Shown here piece after piece: positions 18,916 through 28,252 of a stretch of 64,000 nt of DNA. Under the pieces are notes generated by a model. It ran no database searches. It was not told where the DNA came from and was given only the letters and a program-made list of their open reading frames with translations. The DNA is from Caulobacter segnis (GTDB lineage: Bacteria > Pseudomonadota > Alphaproteobacteria > Caulobacterales > Caulobacteraceae): contig NZ_CP096040.1 of the NCBI RefSeq assembly GCF_023935105.1, forward strand, positions 3,286,001-3,350,000. The letters are read 5' to 3'. Every line of letters starts with the position of its first letter. Position 1 is the stretch's first letter. The position numbers were made by a program, and so were the translations under genes.

Positions 18916-19899
18916 GTGCTGTTAGAGATCCGCCACGTCACCCAGTACCACTACGAGCGCCCGGTCCGGGAAAGCCTGATGGAGCTGTGGATGCAGCCCC
19001 AGAAGAGCGCCCGCCAGCGCCTGGTCAGCTTCGAGCTGGACCTGGAACCGGCCGCCCAGGTGTTCTCGTACGCCGACAGCTTCGGCAACGCGGTCTATCA
19101 CTTCGACGTGCCCCAGCCGCACGACAAGCTGACCATCATCGCCCGTTCGGCGGTCGAGACCGAGCCGCCGGCCGAACGCCCCGCCCACCTCGACATGGGC
19201 GAATGGGACCGCCTGCGTAGCGAGTTCGTCCGCGGCGAATGTTTCGACTTCCTGCGTCCGCATGGCTTCGTCCAGACGACCGAGGCGCTGCGGACATTCA
19301 TCAACGAGCACGACCTGGACGCGTTGAAGCGCAAGGACCCGCTGACGGCGGTCCGCACGCTGTCGGAGACCATCTACCGTGCTTTCGAGTACCAGCCCGG
19401 CGTCACCGACGCCGACAGCCCGATCGACCTGGCGCTGGGCGTCGGGCGCGGGGTCTGCCAGGACTTCGCCCACATCATGCTGGCCATTTGCCGCGAATGG
19501 GGCATCCCCGCGCGCTATGTCTCGGGCTATCTTTTCACCGATCGCGACGCCGGCGACCGCTCGGACCCCGACGCCACCCACGCCTGGGTCGAGGTGTTCC
19601 TGCCCAGCCTGCGCTGGGTTGGCCTGGACCCGACGAACAACATGATGGCCGGCGAGCGGCACGTGGCCGTGGCCGTGGGCCGCGACTATGCGGACGTCAC
19701 CCCTTCACGCGGGGTCTACAAGGGCGACGCGGAAAGCCAGTTGGCGGTGGGCGTCACCGTTCGCCGCGCCCGGGCGGCCGTGGCGGAGCCGGAATTCCTG
19801 CGGATGGCCCGTCCCAGCTTCGCCGGCGGCCGCCGGCGTCCAGACGTAGCCCTGAAGCAGGAGCTGCACCAGCAGCAACAACAGCAGCAGCAGCAGTAG
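18916..19899 (+). CDS. Transglutaminase-like cysteine peptidase with poly-Gln tail
   Basis: Bacterial transglutaminase-fold protein, 327 residues, GTG start at 18916. The N-terminal beta-rich domain (LLEIRHVTQYHYERPVRESL) is followed by the catalytic domain: Cys in GRGVCQDFAHIM, His in ATHAWVEVF, and Asp in WVGLDPTNN, a complete triad. Such proteins may act as peptidases or amide transferases; which is unknown. It is the third gene of the ATP-grasp/alpha-E/transglutaminase cassette. Unusually, the C-terminus ends in nine consecutive glutamines encoded by a CAG/CAA tract. No signal peptide is visible, so it is probably cytoplasmic. Confidence 0.9.
   Translation: MLLEIRHVTQYHYERPVRESLMELWMQPQKSARQRLVSFELDLEPAAQVFSYADSFGNAVYHFDVPQPHDKLTIIARSAVETEPPAERPAHLDMGEWDRLRSEFVRGECFDFLRPHGFVQTTEALRTFINEHDLDALKRKDPLTAVRTLSETIYRAFEYQPGVTDADSPIDLALGVGRGVCQDFAHIMLAICREWGIPARYVSGYLFTDRDAGDRSDPDATHAWVEVFLPSLRWVGLDPTNNMMAGERHVAVAVGRDYADVTPSRGVYKGDAESQLAVGVTVRRARAAVAEPEFLRMARPSFAGGRRRPDVALKQELHQQQQQQQQQ
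19870..19896 (+). repeat. CAG/CAA microsatellite encoding nine Gln
   Basis: Nine in-frame glutamine codons, two CAG then two CAA then five CAG, directly before the TAG stop of the transglutaminase gene. The trinucleotide tract could change length by slippage without shifting the frame. Confidence 0.95.
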
Positions 19900-19903
19900 G
19901 AAA

Positions 19904-20260
19904 CTACTGCAGGACTTCCGGCTTCAGCGTGGCGGCGAAGCGGCGGGCGATATCCAGGGCGCCGGCCGCGCCGCCGGCTCGCGGGCCGATGCGCTGGGTT
20001 TCCACGAACTGCACGCCCGCCTCGGTGTCCGAGCGCCAGACGACGTGGGCCAGATGCACCCGGCGTCCGCCCGCGTCGACGAAGATGAACTTGTCCGGCG
20101 GCGCGGCGATGCCGGCCGTCGACAGGCGCGCGCCCTTTTCGGCGACGTCCAGCAGCGAACATTTCCACGAGCGCGGATCGTCCACGATGTAGATCTTGCG
20201 CGCCGCCGGCATCCGGGGATGCGAGCGACGTTCCGCGCCTGAGGCCTCGACCATGAGCAT
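19904..20260 (-). CDS. PilZ-domain protein, degenerate c-di-GMP motif
   Basis: Small 118-residue protein with a PilZ fold. The first cyclic-di-GMP motif RxxxR is present (ERRSHPR), but the second, usually (D/N)xSxxG, reads DVAEKG, with Ala where Ser is expected. It also has HVVWRSDTEAGVQF, the usual final PilZ strand. It may bind c-di-GMP weakly or act as a ligand-independent PilZ adaptor. It is monocistronic and convergent with the transglutaminase gene across only four bases. Two ATG codons (20260 and 20254) could start it. Confidence 0.85.
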   Translation of the reverse strand: MLMVEASGAERRSHPRMPAARKIYIVDDPRSWKCSLLDVAEKGARLSTAGIAAPPDKFIFVDAGGRRVHLAHVVWRSDTEAGVQFVETQRIGPRAGGAAGALDIARRFAATLKPEVLQ

Positions 20261-20341
20261 GCGAACCTTAGAACTCCCGCCGTATGGACGACCGCGATTT
20301 TAGCGCAGTCCGTCCAAAATCAGCTTAAGCGGCAAAGTTCC

Positions 20342-21361
20342 TTAGGCGGCGTAAACGTGAGCCTTACGAGCGGCGATCTTCACCGTTCCCTGGAAGCGGG
20401 CGGCCTCGGCGCGCGAGGCGCTGATCTCGATGGGACGGCCATCGCTGGCGATGGCGTTGACCGTGGTCAGCGCCCCCTGGACGTGCGCCCGATCGACGCG
20501 GACCTCGAAACCATCCTCGTCCAGCACGAAGTCGTGCGGCCGGACATAGGCCGTGGCCGAGCCGTCGCGGACCCCGCTGGCCGGCAGGCGCAGCACGCCG
20601 GCGTTGAACTGGCCGCCGCCGACCTGCCCCTCGAAGCAATTGGCTTCACCGACGAAACCGCAGACGAAGGCCGTCTCGGGCTGGTCGTGGACCTGATCGG
20701 GGGTGCCGATCTGCTCGATCTGCCCCTTGTTCAGGATCGCCACGCGGTCGGCCAGCTCCAGGGCCTCCTCCTGGTCGTGAGTCACGAAGATGGTGGTGAC
20801 CCCCGTGGCGTCATGCACGCGGCGCAGCTCCTTGCGCAGCGACTTGCGGACCGTCGCGTCCAGGGCGCCGAAGGGCTCGTCCAGCAACAGCACGCTGGGC
20901 TGCACCGCCAAGGCGCGTGACAAAGCGACGCGCTGGCGCTGGCCACCCGACAGCTGCGACGGGTAGCGTTTGCCCAGACCGTCCAGCTCGACCAGCTTGA
21001 GGAGGTCCTCGACCCGCTGGGCGATCTCGGCCTTGGACGGCTTGTCCTTGCCTTTTCGCACGTCCAGACCGAACGCGATGTTCTTGGCCACGGTCATGTG
21101 CTTGAACAGCGCGTATTGCTGGAACACGAAGCCCACGCGGCGATCCGCGGCGGAAGCAAAGGTCACGTCCTCGCCGTCGAACAGGACCTGGCCGACGTCC
21201 GGAAATTCCAGGCCCGCGATCGTGCGCAGCAGCGTCGTCTTGCCCGAGCCCGACGGCCCCAGCAGGGCCAGCAGTTCGCCGTCGGCGATCTCGAGATCGA
21301 CCTTGTTCAGCGCCGGATAGCGGCCGAACTTCTTTTCGACGGAGCGGATGGAGATGGTCAT
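20342..21361 (-). CDS. cysA: Sulfate/thiosulfate ABC transporter ATP-binding protein
   Basis: ATPase of the CysTWA sulfate importer, on the inner face of the inner membrane. The 339-residue product has Walker [10 protein letters not shown], signature LSGGQRQR, Walker [13 protein letters not shown], and the switch His in FVTHDQEE. The C-terminal ~100 residues form the regulatory TOBE-like domain ([13 protein letters not shown]). I chose the ATG at 21361 ([18 protein letters not shown]); the frame is open further upstream but the extension overlaps cysW out of frame. It is the last gene of the cysT-cysW-cysA operon. Confidence 0.95.
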   Translation of the reverse strand: MTISIRSVEKKFGRYPALNKVDLEIADGELLALLGPSGSGKTTLLRTIAGLEFPDVGQVLFDGEDVTFASAADRRVGFVFQQYALFKHMTVAKNIAFGLDVRKGKDKPSKAEIAQRVEDLLKLVELDGLGKRYPSQLSGGQRQRVALSRALAVQPSVLLLDEPFGALDATVRKSLRKELRRVHDATGVTTIFVTHDQEEALELADRVAILNKGQIEQIGTPDQVHDQPETAFVCGFVGEANCFEGQVGGGQFNAGVLRLPASGVRDGSATAYVRPHDFVLDEDGFEVRVDRAHVQGALTTVNAIASDGRPIEISASRAEAARFQGTVKIAARKAHVYAA

Positions 21362-21378
21362 AGGCTCGTGAAGTCCAT

Positions 21379-22230
21379 TCAGTGTCCGCCGCGCCCGCGC
21401 ATGCCGGGCTGAGCGACTTCCAGCGCCGTCTTCAGCACCAGGGTCACTACGGCCAGCAGGCACAGCAGGGCCGCGACGGCGAAGGCGCCGACGAAGTCGT
21501 ACTCGTTGTAGAGGATCTCGACGTGCAGCGGCATGGTGTTGGTCAGGCCGCGGATGTGACCGCTGACCACCGACACCGCGCCGAACTCGCCCATGGCGCG
21601 GGCGTTGCACAACAGAACGCCGTACATCAGGCCCCAGCGCACGTTGGGCGCGGTCACTCGCCAGAAGGTATAGAGCCCGCCCGCCCCCATCGACACGGCC
21701 GCCTCCTCCTCGCTGGTCCCCTGTTCCTGCATCAGCGGGATCAGCTCACGGGCCACGAACGGGAAGGTCACGAAGACGGTCGCCAGCACGATGCCGGGCA
21801 CGGCGAAGATGATCTTGATGTCGTTGTCGACCAAATACTCGCCGAACCAGCCCTGCAGGCCGAAGATCAGCACATAGATCAGGCCCGCCACGACCGGCGA
21901 CACCGAGAACGGCAGGTCGATCAGGGTGATCAACAGCGGCTTGCCGGGAAACTCGTGCTTGGCGATCGCCCAGGCGGCGCACAGGCCGAAGGCGGCGTTG
22001 AACGGCACCGAGATCGCCGCCGTGATCAGGGTCAGCTTCACGGCCGCCAGAGCGTCAGGGTTGTTGATCGCTTCCAGCGCCGCGCCCAGGCCCTTGCGCA
22101 GCGCCTCGGCGAACACGGCGGCCAGCGGCAGGATCAGGACAAGGGCCAGGAAGGCCATGACCACGCCGATGACAAGAGCCTTGGCCCAGGCCGGATCATC
22201 GGTCGCGCGACGGCGGGAGACAGCGGCCAT
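21379..22230 (-). CDS. cysW: Sulfate ABC transporter permease CysW
   Basis: Inner-membrane permease subunit, 283 residues, with about six transmembrane helices. It contains the EAA-type cytoplasmic loop that contacts CysA ([21 protein letters not shown]) and the CysW-typical [19 protein letters not shown]. It pairs with CysT to form the sulfate channel. Its ATG shares one base with the cysT stop (TGATG), indicating coupling. cysA starts 17 bases downstream. Confidence 0.93.
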   Translation of the reverse strand: MAAVSRRRATDDPAWAKALVIGVVMAFLALVLILPLAAVFAEALRKGLGAALEAINNPDALAAVKLTLITAAISVPFNAAFGLCAAWAIAKHEFPGKPLLITLIDLPFSVSPVVAGLIYVLIFGLQGWFGEYLVDNDIKIIFAVPGIVLATVFVTFPFVARELIPLMQEQGTSEEEAAVSMGAGGLYTFWRVTAPNVRWGLMYGVLLCNARAMGEFGAVSVVSGHIRGLTNTMPLHVEILYNEYDFVGAFAVAALLCLLAVVTLVLKTALEVAQPGMRGRGGH

Positions 22231-23114
22231 CAGTCGAACCTCCGCGCCCAGGCCTGGATGGCGTTGATGATCAGCAACATCGTGAACGACACGGCCAGCA
22301 TCACGACGGCGATCGTGGCGGCGCGGGCGTATTCAAACTGCTCAAGCTGGATGATGATCAGCAGCGGCGCGATCTCGGACTTGTAGGGCATGTTGCCGGC
22401 GATGAAGATTACCGAGCCGTACTCGCCGACTCCACGCGCGAAAGCCATGGCGAAGCCGGTCAGCCACGCAGGCGCCAGCGCGGGCAGAACGATCCGAAGG
22501 ATCGTGTCGATCCGGTTGGCGCCCAGGCTGGCGGCGGCCTCCTCAACGTCCTCGGCGGCGTCGCGCAGCACGGGCTCGATGGTGCGCACAACAAAAGGCA
22601 GGCCGATGAAGATCAGCGCGATGGTCACGCCGATCGGGTTATAGGCGGCCTTGATGCCCAGGGGCGTCAGGAACTGCCCCACCCAACCGTTGGGCGCGTA
22701 GAGCGTGGCCAGGGCGATGCCGGCCACGGCGGTGGGCAAGGCGAACGGCAAGTCGACCAGGGCGTTGACCACGGTCTTGCCCGGAAAGTCGTAGCGGACC
22801 AGGGCCCAGGCGGTCAGCACGCCGAACACGCCATTGATCACGGCCGCCACGAACGCCGCGCCGAAGCTCAGGCGATAAGCGGCCAGAGAGCGTTGTGAGG
22901 TCGCCACGGCCCAGAACTCGGCCGGAGACTGGTGGGCTGCCTTCAGGACCACGGCGCTGAGCGGGATCAGGACGATCAGCGACAGCACGGTCAGCGTCAC
23001 GCCCATGGTCAGGCCAAAGCCTGGAATCGCCGAGCGCCTACGGAAAAGGGGCCGCTTGCCCGTTCCCTGACGCTTCGGGGCGGACGACCGGCGCGCGGCG
23101 GTGTCGGCGGTCAT
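22230..23114 (-). CDS. cysT: Sulfate ABC transporter permease CysT
   Basis: Partner permease (also called CysU), about 294 residues from the ATG at 23114 (MTADTAARRS); an in-frame upstream ATG at 23150 is less likely. Six hydrophobic helices are visible, with the family motifs VDLPFALPTAVAGIALATL and AFARGVGEYGSVIFIAGN and the coupling loop EEAAASLGANRIDTILRIVLPAL. It is the first gene of the operon. No periplasmic sulfate-binding protein gene lies next to it, so that component must be encoded elsewhere. The leader toward the tRNA-Lys is nearly 300 bases long. Confidence 0.93.
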   Translation of the reverse strand: MTADTAARRSSAPKRQGTGKRPLFRRRSAIPGFGLTMGVTLTVLSLIVLIPLSAVVLKAAHQSPAEFWAVATSQRSLAAYRLSFGAAFVAAVINGVFGVLTAWALVRYDFPGKTVVNALVDLPFALPTAVAGIALATLYAPNGWVGQFLTPLGIKAAYNPIGVTIALIFIGLPFVVRTIEPVLRDAAEDVEEAAASLGANRIDTILRIVLPALAPAWLTGFAMAFARGVGEYGSVIFIAGNMPYKSEIAPLLIIIQLEQFEYARAATIAVVMLAVSFTMLLIINAIQAWARRFD

Positions 23115-23403
23115 CGTCTGATCGTCGTCCAGGGTCCGGGCTCGCCACATAGCTCAAGGCAAAGGTTGAACGCGCCGGACCGGATAAGGGTCCCTGCGGC
23201 GTCAAGGAAACTGAGCCGCTTAAATCCCTACAAGGCCCATCGGGCAAATGAGAAAAGTCAGGTCAGTGCCACAGAAAAACTGGCGGCGCCTCGCCCACGC
23301 GAACGGCCCGAACAAGCGCCCAAAGCGCGGAGCCAAAGCGAGAGAATTGAGGGATCCGGCGCAACTCGCGCCGCGGAACCTCTGACAGATCAGAGGCTTG
23401 GTT

Positions 23404-23478
23404 TGGTAGGCCGGGTGGGGTTCGAACCCACGACCATTCGATTAAAAGTCGAATGCTCTACCACTGAGCTACCGGCCC
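23404..23478 (-). tRNA. tRNA-Lys (anticodon UUU)
   Basis: Read on the minus strand, 75 bases fold as a standard cloverleaf. The acceptor stem GGGCCGG pairs with CCGGCCU, the D-arm is AGCTCAGTGGTAGAGC, the anticodon loop CTTTTAA exposes TTT, and the T-arm contains GGTTCGAACCC. The 3' CCA is encoded. It lies alone between the cysT leader and a secreted hypothetical gene. I see no integrase or duplicated tRNA end, so no integration at this site. Confidence 0.97.
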
Positions 23479-23605
23479 GCTAACAATCCGGCGGGGGCCG
23501 GTGGAAGCGGCGCGGACCATAGTCGGGGGGCTCGTGCGTCGCAAGCATGGTTTCGCCGTTTTTCCGACGGATGACGGTAAAGCTGTGAGCGGGTTAGGGT
23601 GAGTC

Positions 23606-24319
23606 ATGCGTGGAACCTTGCTTTTGACGGCCCTTTGCGGCGCGACCCTGGCCGGAACGGCTTTCGCACGCCAGCAGGAGCCGCCGCCCCAGGCCAGCGC
23701 GCCGCCCTCCCAGGATGACGAAGGGCGCATCAAATCGACCTCGGAAGCCAATCGGGACGGAATCACCGGGGCCATGCAGGCGCCGTTGCGCGACGTGAAC
23801 CTCGTCCGCACCAAGATCCCGCGCGTTCTGCTGGAGGCGATGGACGATCCCTACCAGCGGCCCGCCAAGGCGGACTGCAAGAGTCTGATCGCCCTGGTCC
23901 GGCCACTGGACGTGGCCTTGGGCGAGGACATCGACCGCGTCCCGCCGGCCGACAACGAGGATTTGATGGATCGCGGGCGCAAGGCAGCCGGCGGCGCCGC
24001 CCTGGGCGCGGTGGCCAGCGCGGCGCAGGACATGATTCCGATGCGCGGCTGGGTGCGCAAGCTTACCGGGGCCGAGCGCCACGACCGCCTGGTCCAGAGC
24101 GCCGTCGCATCCGGCGCGGTGCGACGGGCCTATCTGAAGGGGCTCGGCGAGGCGCGTGGGTGCGATCCGCCAGCCACGCCGCAGCACAAGCCCCCGCCCG
24201 AGCCGCCGGTGGTCGATCCGGGCATGCCCCCGCCGCGTGATCCCTACGGTCCGCGCAAACCCCGCTTCCCGATCAACAAGGAAGAACTCGCGCCCGCGCC
24301 CCAGGGACCGCGCGGCTAG
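23606..24319 (+). CDS. Secreted proline-rich hypothetical protein
   Basis: Unrecognised 237-residue protein. A cleavable signal peptide is clear ([17 protein letters not shown] followed by RQ). After it come a Pro/Gln-rich stretch, a central helical region ([21 protein letters not shown], then [21 protein letters not shown]) with two Cys (about residues 92 and 187) that could form a disulfide, and a proline-rich C-terminus ([19 protein letters not shown]). It is probably periplasmic or envelope-associated. It is monocistronic and interlocks its TAG stop with that of tgt on the other strand. Confidence 0.75.
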   Translation: MRGTLLLTALCGATLAGTAFARQQEPPPQASAPPSQDDEGRIKSTSEANRDGITGAMQAPLRDVNLVRTKIPRVLLEAMDDPYQRPAKADCKSLIALVRPLDVALGEDIDRVPPADNEDLMDRGRKAAGGAALGAVASAAQDMIPMRGWVRKLTGAERHDRLVQSAVASGAVRRAYLKGLGEARGCDPPATPQHKPPPEPPVVDPGMPPPRDPYGPRKPRFPINKEELAPAPQGPRG

Positions 24320-25434
24320 CCCGCGCTAAGATGCCGGGCGCGGAAGTCGCGCCGGAACTGCTCGAAGCGTCCCTCGGCGATCGCCGCGCGCATGGCCGCC
24401 GTCAGCGCCTGGAAGAAGGCGATGTTGTGCCAGGACAGCAGCACCTGGCCCAGGATCTCCTCAGCCTTGAATAGGTGTCGAAGATAGGCCTTCGAATAGT
24501 CGCGACTGGCCGGGCAGTCGCTGGTCGAGTCCAGCGGGCTCTCATCCTCGGCGTACTTGGCGTTCTTCAGGTTGATCGGCCCGTCCCAGGTCCAGGCCTG
24601 GCCGTGGCGGCCCGAGCGGGTCGGCAGCACGCAATCGAACATGTCGACGCCCCGCGCCACGGCCTCCACCAGATCGATCGGCTTGCCGACGCCCATCAGG
24701 TAACGCGGACGGTCCTCGGGCAGCAGGCCCGGCGCGTAGTCCAGCACTTCGCACATCGCCTCATGCCCCTCGCCGACCGCCAGGCCGCCGATGGCGTAGC
24801 CGTCGAAGCCGATCTCGCGCAGGCGGTCGGAGGACTCGCGGCGGAGGTTTTCGAAGGTCGAGCCCTGCTGGATGCCGAACAGCACTTGGCTGTCGCGGGC
24901 GCCGAACGCGTCCTTGGAGCGTTGGGCCCAGCGGGCGGAGAGTTCCATCCCCTTGCGCGCCCTCGCCTCCTCGGCCGGCCAGGCGACGCACTCGTCCAGC
25001 TGCATGACGATGTCGCTGCCCAGCAGATCGGCCTGGATCTCGATCGAGCGCTCGGGGGTGAGGACGTGTTTGGAGCCGTCCACGTGGCTGGAGAAGGTCA
25101 CGGCCTCCTCGGTCAACTTGCTGATGCCCGACAGCGACATGACCTGGAAGCCGCCGCTGTCGGTCAGGATCGGCTTGTCCCAGCGCATGAACTTGTGCAG
25201 CCCGCCCAGGCGCGCCACCCGCTCGGCCGAGGGCCGCAGCATCAGGTGATAGGTGTTGCCCAGGATGATGTCGGCGCCGGTGTCCTTGACCTGGTCGACG
25301 GTCATGGCCTTGACGGTCGCGGCCGTGCCCACAGGCATGAAGGCTGGCGTGCGGATATCACCGCGCGGGGTCTTCAGCACGCCGGTGCGCGCCTTGCCTT
25401 CCGTGGCTTTGATCTCGAAGGGGAACGCGGCCAT
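24316..25434 (-). CDS. tgt: Queuine tRNA-ribosyltransferase with altered zinc site
   Basis: TGT exchanges guanine-34 of GUN-anticodon tRNAs for preQ1 in queuosine synthesis. At 372 residues it is full length. The catalytic Asp of [10 protein letters not shown] and the nucleophile Asp of [14 protein letters not shown] are present. The C-terminal zinc site is odd: the canonical CxCxxC reads Ser305-Asp-Cys307-Pro-Ala-Ser310, so two of three Cys are Ser, while the fourth ligand His336 (SWHN) remains. It follows queA with a two-base gap in a queA-tgt operon. Confidence 0.95.
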   Translation of the reverse strand: MAAFPFEIKATEGKARTGVLKTPRGDIRTPAFMPVGTAATVKAMTVDQVKDTGADIILGNTYHLMLRPSAERVARLGGLHKFMRWDKPILTDSGGFQVMSLSGISKLTEEAVTFSSHVDGSKHVLTPERSIEIQADLLGSDIVMQLDECVAWPAEEARARKGMELSARWAQRSKDAFGARDSQVLFGIQQGSTFENLRRESSDRLREIGFDGYAIGGLAVGEGHEAMCEVLDYAPGLLPEDRPRYLMGVGKPIDLVEAVARGVDMFDCVLPTRSGRHGQAWTWDGPINLKNAKYAEDESPLDSTSDCPASRDYSKAYLRHLFKAEEILGQVLLSWHNIAFFQALTAAMRAAIAEGRFEQFRRDFRARHLSAG

Positions 25435-25436
25435 GA

Positions 25437-26534
25437 CTAAGTCTCGTCCTTGAACAGCAAGCTGCCGTCGCCGTAGGAATAGAAGCGATAACCCGTGGAG
25501 ATGGCGTGCGCGTAGGCCTCGCGCATCGTAGCTTGGCCGGCGAAGGCGCTGACCAGCATGAACAGGGTCGACTTGGGCAAGTGGAAGTTGGTCATCAGCA
25601 CGTCGGCGGCGCGGAAGCGGTAGCCGGGCGTGATGAAGATGGCCGTCTCGTCGGCGAATGGTTTCACCACGCCGTCCTCGCGCGTGGCGCTCTCCAGCAG
25701 ACGCAGGGAGGTGGTGCCGACGCAGACGATGCGACCGCCGGCCGCCCGGACAGCGTTGAGGGCGTCGGCGACGTCCTTCGTCACCTCCCCGAACTCGGCG
25801 TGCATCCTGTGCTCGGAGACCTCGTCGGTCTTGACCGGCAGGAAGGTGCCCGCGCCCACGTGCAGGGTCACGAAATGTAGTGAGACGCCCCTTTCCTTCA
25901 GCCGCTCGAGGAGATCGGGCGTGAAATGCAGGCCGGCGGTCGGAGCGGCCACCGAACCGTCCTCGCGGGCGTAGACGGTCTGGTAGTCGGCGCGGTCGCG
26001 TTCGTCCTCGCCCCGCTTGGCGGCGATGTAAGGCGGCAACGGCATGTCGCCATGACGGGCGACGCCGATGTCCAGATCAGGCCCCGAAAGGTCGAAGGCC
26101 AGCACGATCTCGCCGCCCTCGTGTTTCTCGGCGACCGTGGCGTCCAGACGGTCGCCCTCGCACGCGCGATCGTCGCGAGACCCGAACGCGACGCGGTCGC
26201 CGACCTTCAAGCGCTTGCCCGGACGCATGAAGGCGCTCCAGCGGCTGGGTGAGACGCGACGGTGCAAGGTCGCCTCGACGGCCACCGGCGTGCCGTCTGC
26301 GCCGCCCGTGGTCCGTCCCTCGCGCAGACCCGAGAGGCGCGCGGGGATCACACGGGTGTCGTTGAAGACCAGAGCGTCGCCGGGACGCAGGATATCTGGC
26401 AGCTCGCGAACCACGTGGTCGGCGAGCGTCTGGCCCGGCCGGACCACCAGCAAGCGCGCTGCGTCGCGCGGCTCGGCGGGGCGCAGGGCGATGCGGTCCT
26501 CGGGCAGGTCGAAATCGAAGTCGGAAAGGCGCAT
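25437..26534 (-). CDS. queA: S-adenosylmethionine:tRNA ribosyltransferase-isomerase
   Basis: QueA transfers and isomerises the ribosyl group of SAM onto preQ1-tRNA to make epoxyqueuosine. The 365-residue product starts [20 protein letters not shown] and carries [41 protein letters not shown] and [17 protein letters not shown], all family hallmarks. Length is normal. It is the upstream gene of queA-tgt. Its promoter should lie in the 129-base region shared with the divergent EEP-family gene. Confidence 0.96.
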   Translation of the reverse strand: MRLSDFDFDLPEDRIALRPAEPRDAARLLVVRPGQTLADHVVRELPDILRPGDALVFNDTRVIPARLSGLREGRTTGGADGTPVAVEATLHRRVSPSRWSAFMRPGKRLKVGDRVAFGSRDDRACEGDRLDATVAEKHEGGEIVLAFDLSGPDLDIGVARHGDMPLPPYIAAKRGEDERDRADYQTVYAREDGSVAAPTAGLHFTPDLLERLKERGVSLHFVTLHVGAGTFLPVKTDEVSEHRMHAEFGEVTKDVADALNAVRAAGGRIVCVGTTSLRLLESATREDGVVKPFADETAIFITPGYRFRAADVLMTNFHLPKSTLFMLVSAFAGQATMREAYAHAISTGYRFYSYGDGSLLFKDET

Positions 26535-26663
26535 GGGCGGGCTTCAAGCGCACGATGGGCCGCGAAGGTCAAGAGACAGGCGGTTTTCGCCATGAGACAT
26601 TGGGGCGGCGGAATGGAGGAACTGCTGCGCCCAATCGTAGCGCCGTCATGCTAAGGGCGGGGC

Positions 26664-27638
26664 ATGCGCCTGATTGCTGATTTGCTGAGTCTGCTGGTAC
26701 GCGGCACCGCCCTGATGATGGGGCTTGTCGGGGTCGCTTTCTCCATTGCTGGCCTTGGCGGCCTGTTCAGCGACCACTTGGACGCGGTGAATCATGCGGC
26801 GCCGCTGTGGCTCGCGATGGGCGTCGGCGCCGTCCTTCTTGGCGGTCTTTTCGCCCGCGGCGCCGAGCGCTTGGTCATGATGGCTCTGGGCGCAACCGCC
26901 GTCGTAGCGTGCGCGGTGCTGATGCTGCCCGAGGTGGCCTCGGCCTGGCGCTTCAAACCCGAGGCCTCTCGGCCTGGCGATCTCAAGATCATCCAATTCA
27001 ACGCCTGGCATGAGAACCCCACGCCCAAGCAAAGCCTCGCATGGGTGCTGGCCCAGAACGCCGACATCGTGGTTGTCGAGGAGGCTGGCGGAGGATCCTT
27101 GGAACTGATCAAGGGTCTGACAGCCGCCTATCCGTACGCGTCCTGCGAGAAAGGCCGTGGCTGCGAGCCTTGGATCTTTTCGCGCAGGATGATCGTCGCG
27201 CGCGGCCACTTCGGTCCCGGCTTGCCGAGCTCTTGGGCCAAGATCGAGGATCCGGCCGGCGCCTTTACCGTCGTGGGCGTGCATTTCGTTTGGCCCGTCC
27301 CGGCGGGACCTCAACAGGCGCAGTCGCGCAAACTGGTCCAGGGCGTCGGAACGCTAGACCGCCGAAGCCTCATCCTCACCGGCGACTTCAATTCAACGCC
27401 TTGGTCCTTCAGCCTGAAACGCCAGGACAAGGCGATGGGCCTGCGCCGCTGGACCCGGGCCCTGCCCTCATGGCCTTCCGGCCAGTTCTCGCGTGTCGCC
27501 GCTGCGCCCGCCCCGTTTCTTCCGATCGATCACGTCTACACTGGTCAGGCGTGGCGCGCGGTCAAGGTCGAGCGCGGGCCCGCGGTCGGCTCAGACCATC
27601 GCCCCGTGATGGTGACCCTGAGACGGTCGGCAAAATAG
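26664..27638 (+). CDS. Membrane-anchored endonuclease/exonuclease/phosphatase family protein
   Basis: EEP-fold hydrolase of 324 residues. Three hydrophobic helices fill residues 1-95. The catalytic domain then shows KIIQFNAWHEN, IVVVEEAG (metal-binding Glu), LILTGDFNSTPWS (Asp/Asn), and PIDHVYTG with GSDHRPVMVTL (catalytic His). These match the UPF0294/YafD-like membrane EEP proteins; the substrate is unknown. Orientation puts the domain on one face of the inner membrane, which face I cannot tell. A strong hairpin follows the stop directly. Confidence 0.85.
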   Translation: MRLIADLLSLLVRGTALMMGLVGVAFSIAGLGGLFSDHLDAVNHAAPLWLAMGVGAVLLGGLFARGAERLVMMALGATAVVACAVLMLPEVASAWRFKPEASRPGDLKIIQFNAWHENPTPKQSLAWVLAQNADIVVVEEAGGGSLELIKGLTAAYPYASCEKGRGCEPWIFSRRMIVARGHFGPGLPSSWAKIEDPAGAFTVVGVHFVWPVPAGPQQAQSRKLVQGVGTLDRRSLILTGDFNSTPWSFSLKRQDKAMGLRRWTRALPSWPSGQFSRVAAAPAPFLPIDHVYTGQAWRAVKVERGPAVGSDHRPVMVTLRRSAK

Positions 27639-27641
27639 AAA

Positions 27642-27667
27642 CGGCTCCGGACGGAAGTCCGGAGCCG
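27642..27667. terminator. Bidirectional hairpin terminator with GGAA loop
   Basis: A perfect 11-bp stem (CGGCTCCGGAC and its complement) closes on the tetraloop GGAA three bases after the stop of the EEP gene and 25 bases past the stop of the convergent cyclophilin. There is no long T tract, so it may work with Rho or mainly protect RNA ends. Confidence 0.75.
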
Positions 27668-27691
27668 CTGCTGGATCGTTGGGTCGGACGC

Positions 27692-28159
27692 TTAGGCGTC
27701 GGCGGCGATCTTGGCGCTGATGATCTTGCCCGGCTCGCGCGGCGGCTCGCCCTTGGGCAGGGCGTCGACGTTTTCCATGCCCTCGGTCACCTGGCCCCAC
27801 ACCGTGTACTGCTTGTCCAGGAAGGTGGCGTCGTCGAACACGATGAAGAACTGGCTGTTGGCCGAGTCCGGATTCGGCGTACGGGCCATCGAGACCACAC
27901 CGCGCACGTGCGGCTCGTCGTTGAATTCGGCCTTCAGGTCCGGCTTGTCCGAACCGCCACGGCCGGTGCCGGACGGATCGCCGCCCTGGGCCATGAAGCC
28001 CGGAATCACGCGGTGGAAGACGACGCCGTCATAGAAGCCCTCACGCACCAGTTCCTTGATGCGGGCCACGTGGCCGGGCGCCAGGTCGGGACGCAGCTTG
28101 ATCGTGACCGGACCGGTCTCGAGGGTCAGGATCAGGGTGTTTTCGAGGTCGGCCGACAT
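27692..28159 (-). CDS. Cyclophilin-type peptidyl-prolyl isomerase, cytoplasmic
   Basis: Compact 155-residue cyclophilin that catalyses proline cis-trans isomerisation. Catalytic residues appear in YDGVVFHRVIPGFMAQGGD (Arg, Phe, Met, Gln), GGSDKPDLKAEF and NSQFFIVF, with Trp in YTVWGQV as in cyclosporin-sensitive forms. I start at the ATG at 28159 (MSADLENTL), which has a strong AAGGGAAG ribosome site; the upstream extension to 28210 lacks one. With no signal peptide it should be cytoplasmic. It is the last of three tandem cyclophilin genes. Confidence 0.93.
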   Translation of the reverse strand: MSADLENTLILTLETGPVTIKLRPDLAPGHVARIKELVREGFYDGVVFHRVIPGFMAQGGDPSGTGRGGSDKPDLKAEFNDEPHVRGVVSMARTPNPDSANSQFFIVFDDATFLDKQYTVWGQVTEGMENVDALPKGEPPREPGKIISAKIAADA

Positions 28160-28252
28160 GGTCTTCCCTTGGATGGCGAGGAGTTGTGACGCGCTTCTAG
28201 CGCGGTTCACGCGGTCCTGTGAACCAAGTCCAGCCCGAAATCGGGAATTGGC

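Noticed and set aside
19870..19896. CAG tract as a CRISPR-like or tandem-repeat array
   Set aside because: It is a simple trinucleotide run within a coding frame with no spacers.
23200..23300. SAM-II-like riboswitch upstream of cysT
   Set aside because: A GGGATTTAAGCGGC stretch recalls part of the motif, but I could not pair the required pseudoknot and sulfate transport is not its usual target. A covariance search would decide.
23404..23478. tRNA-Lys as an integration site
   Set aside because: No integrase, no duplicated tRNA end and no change in gene character on either side.
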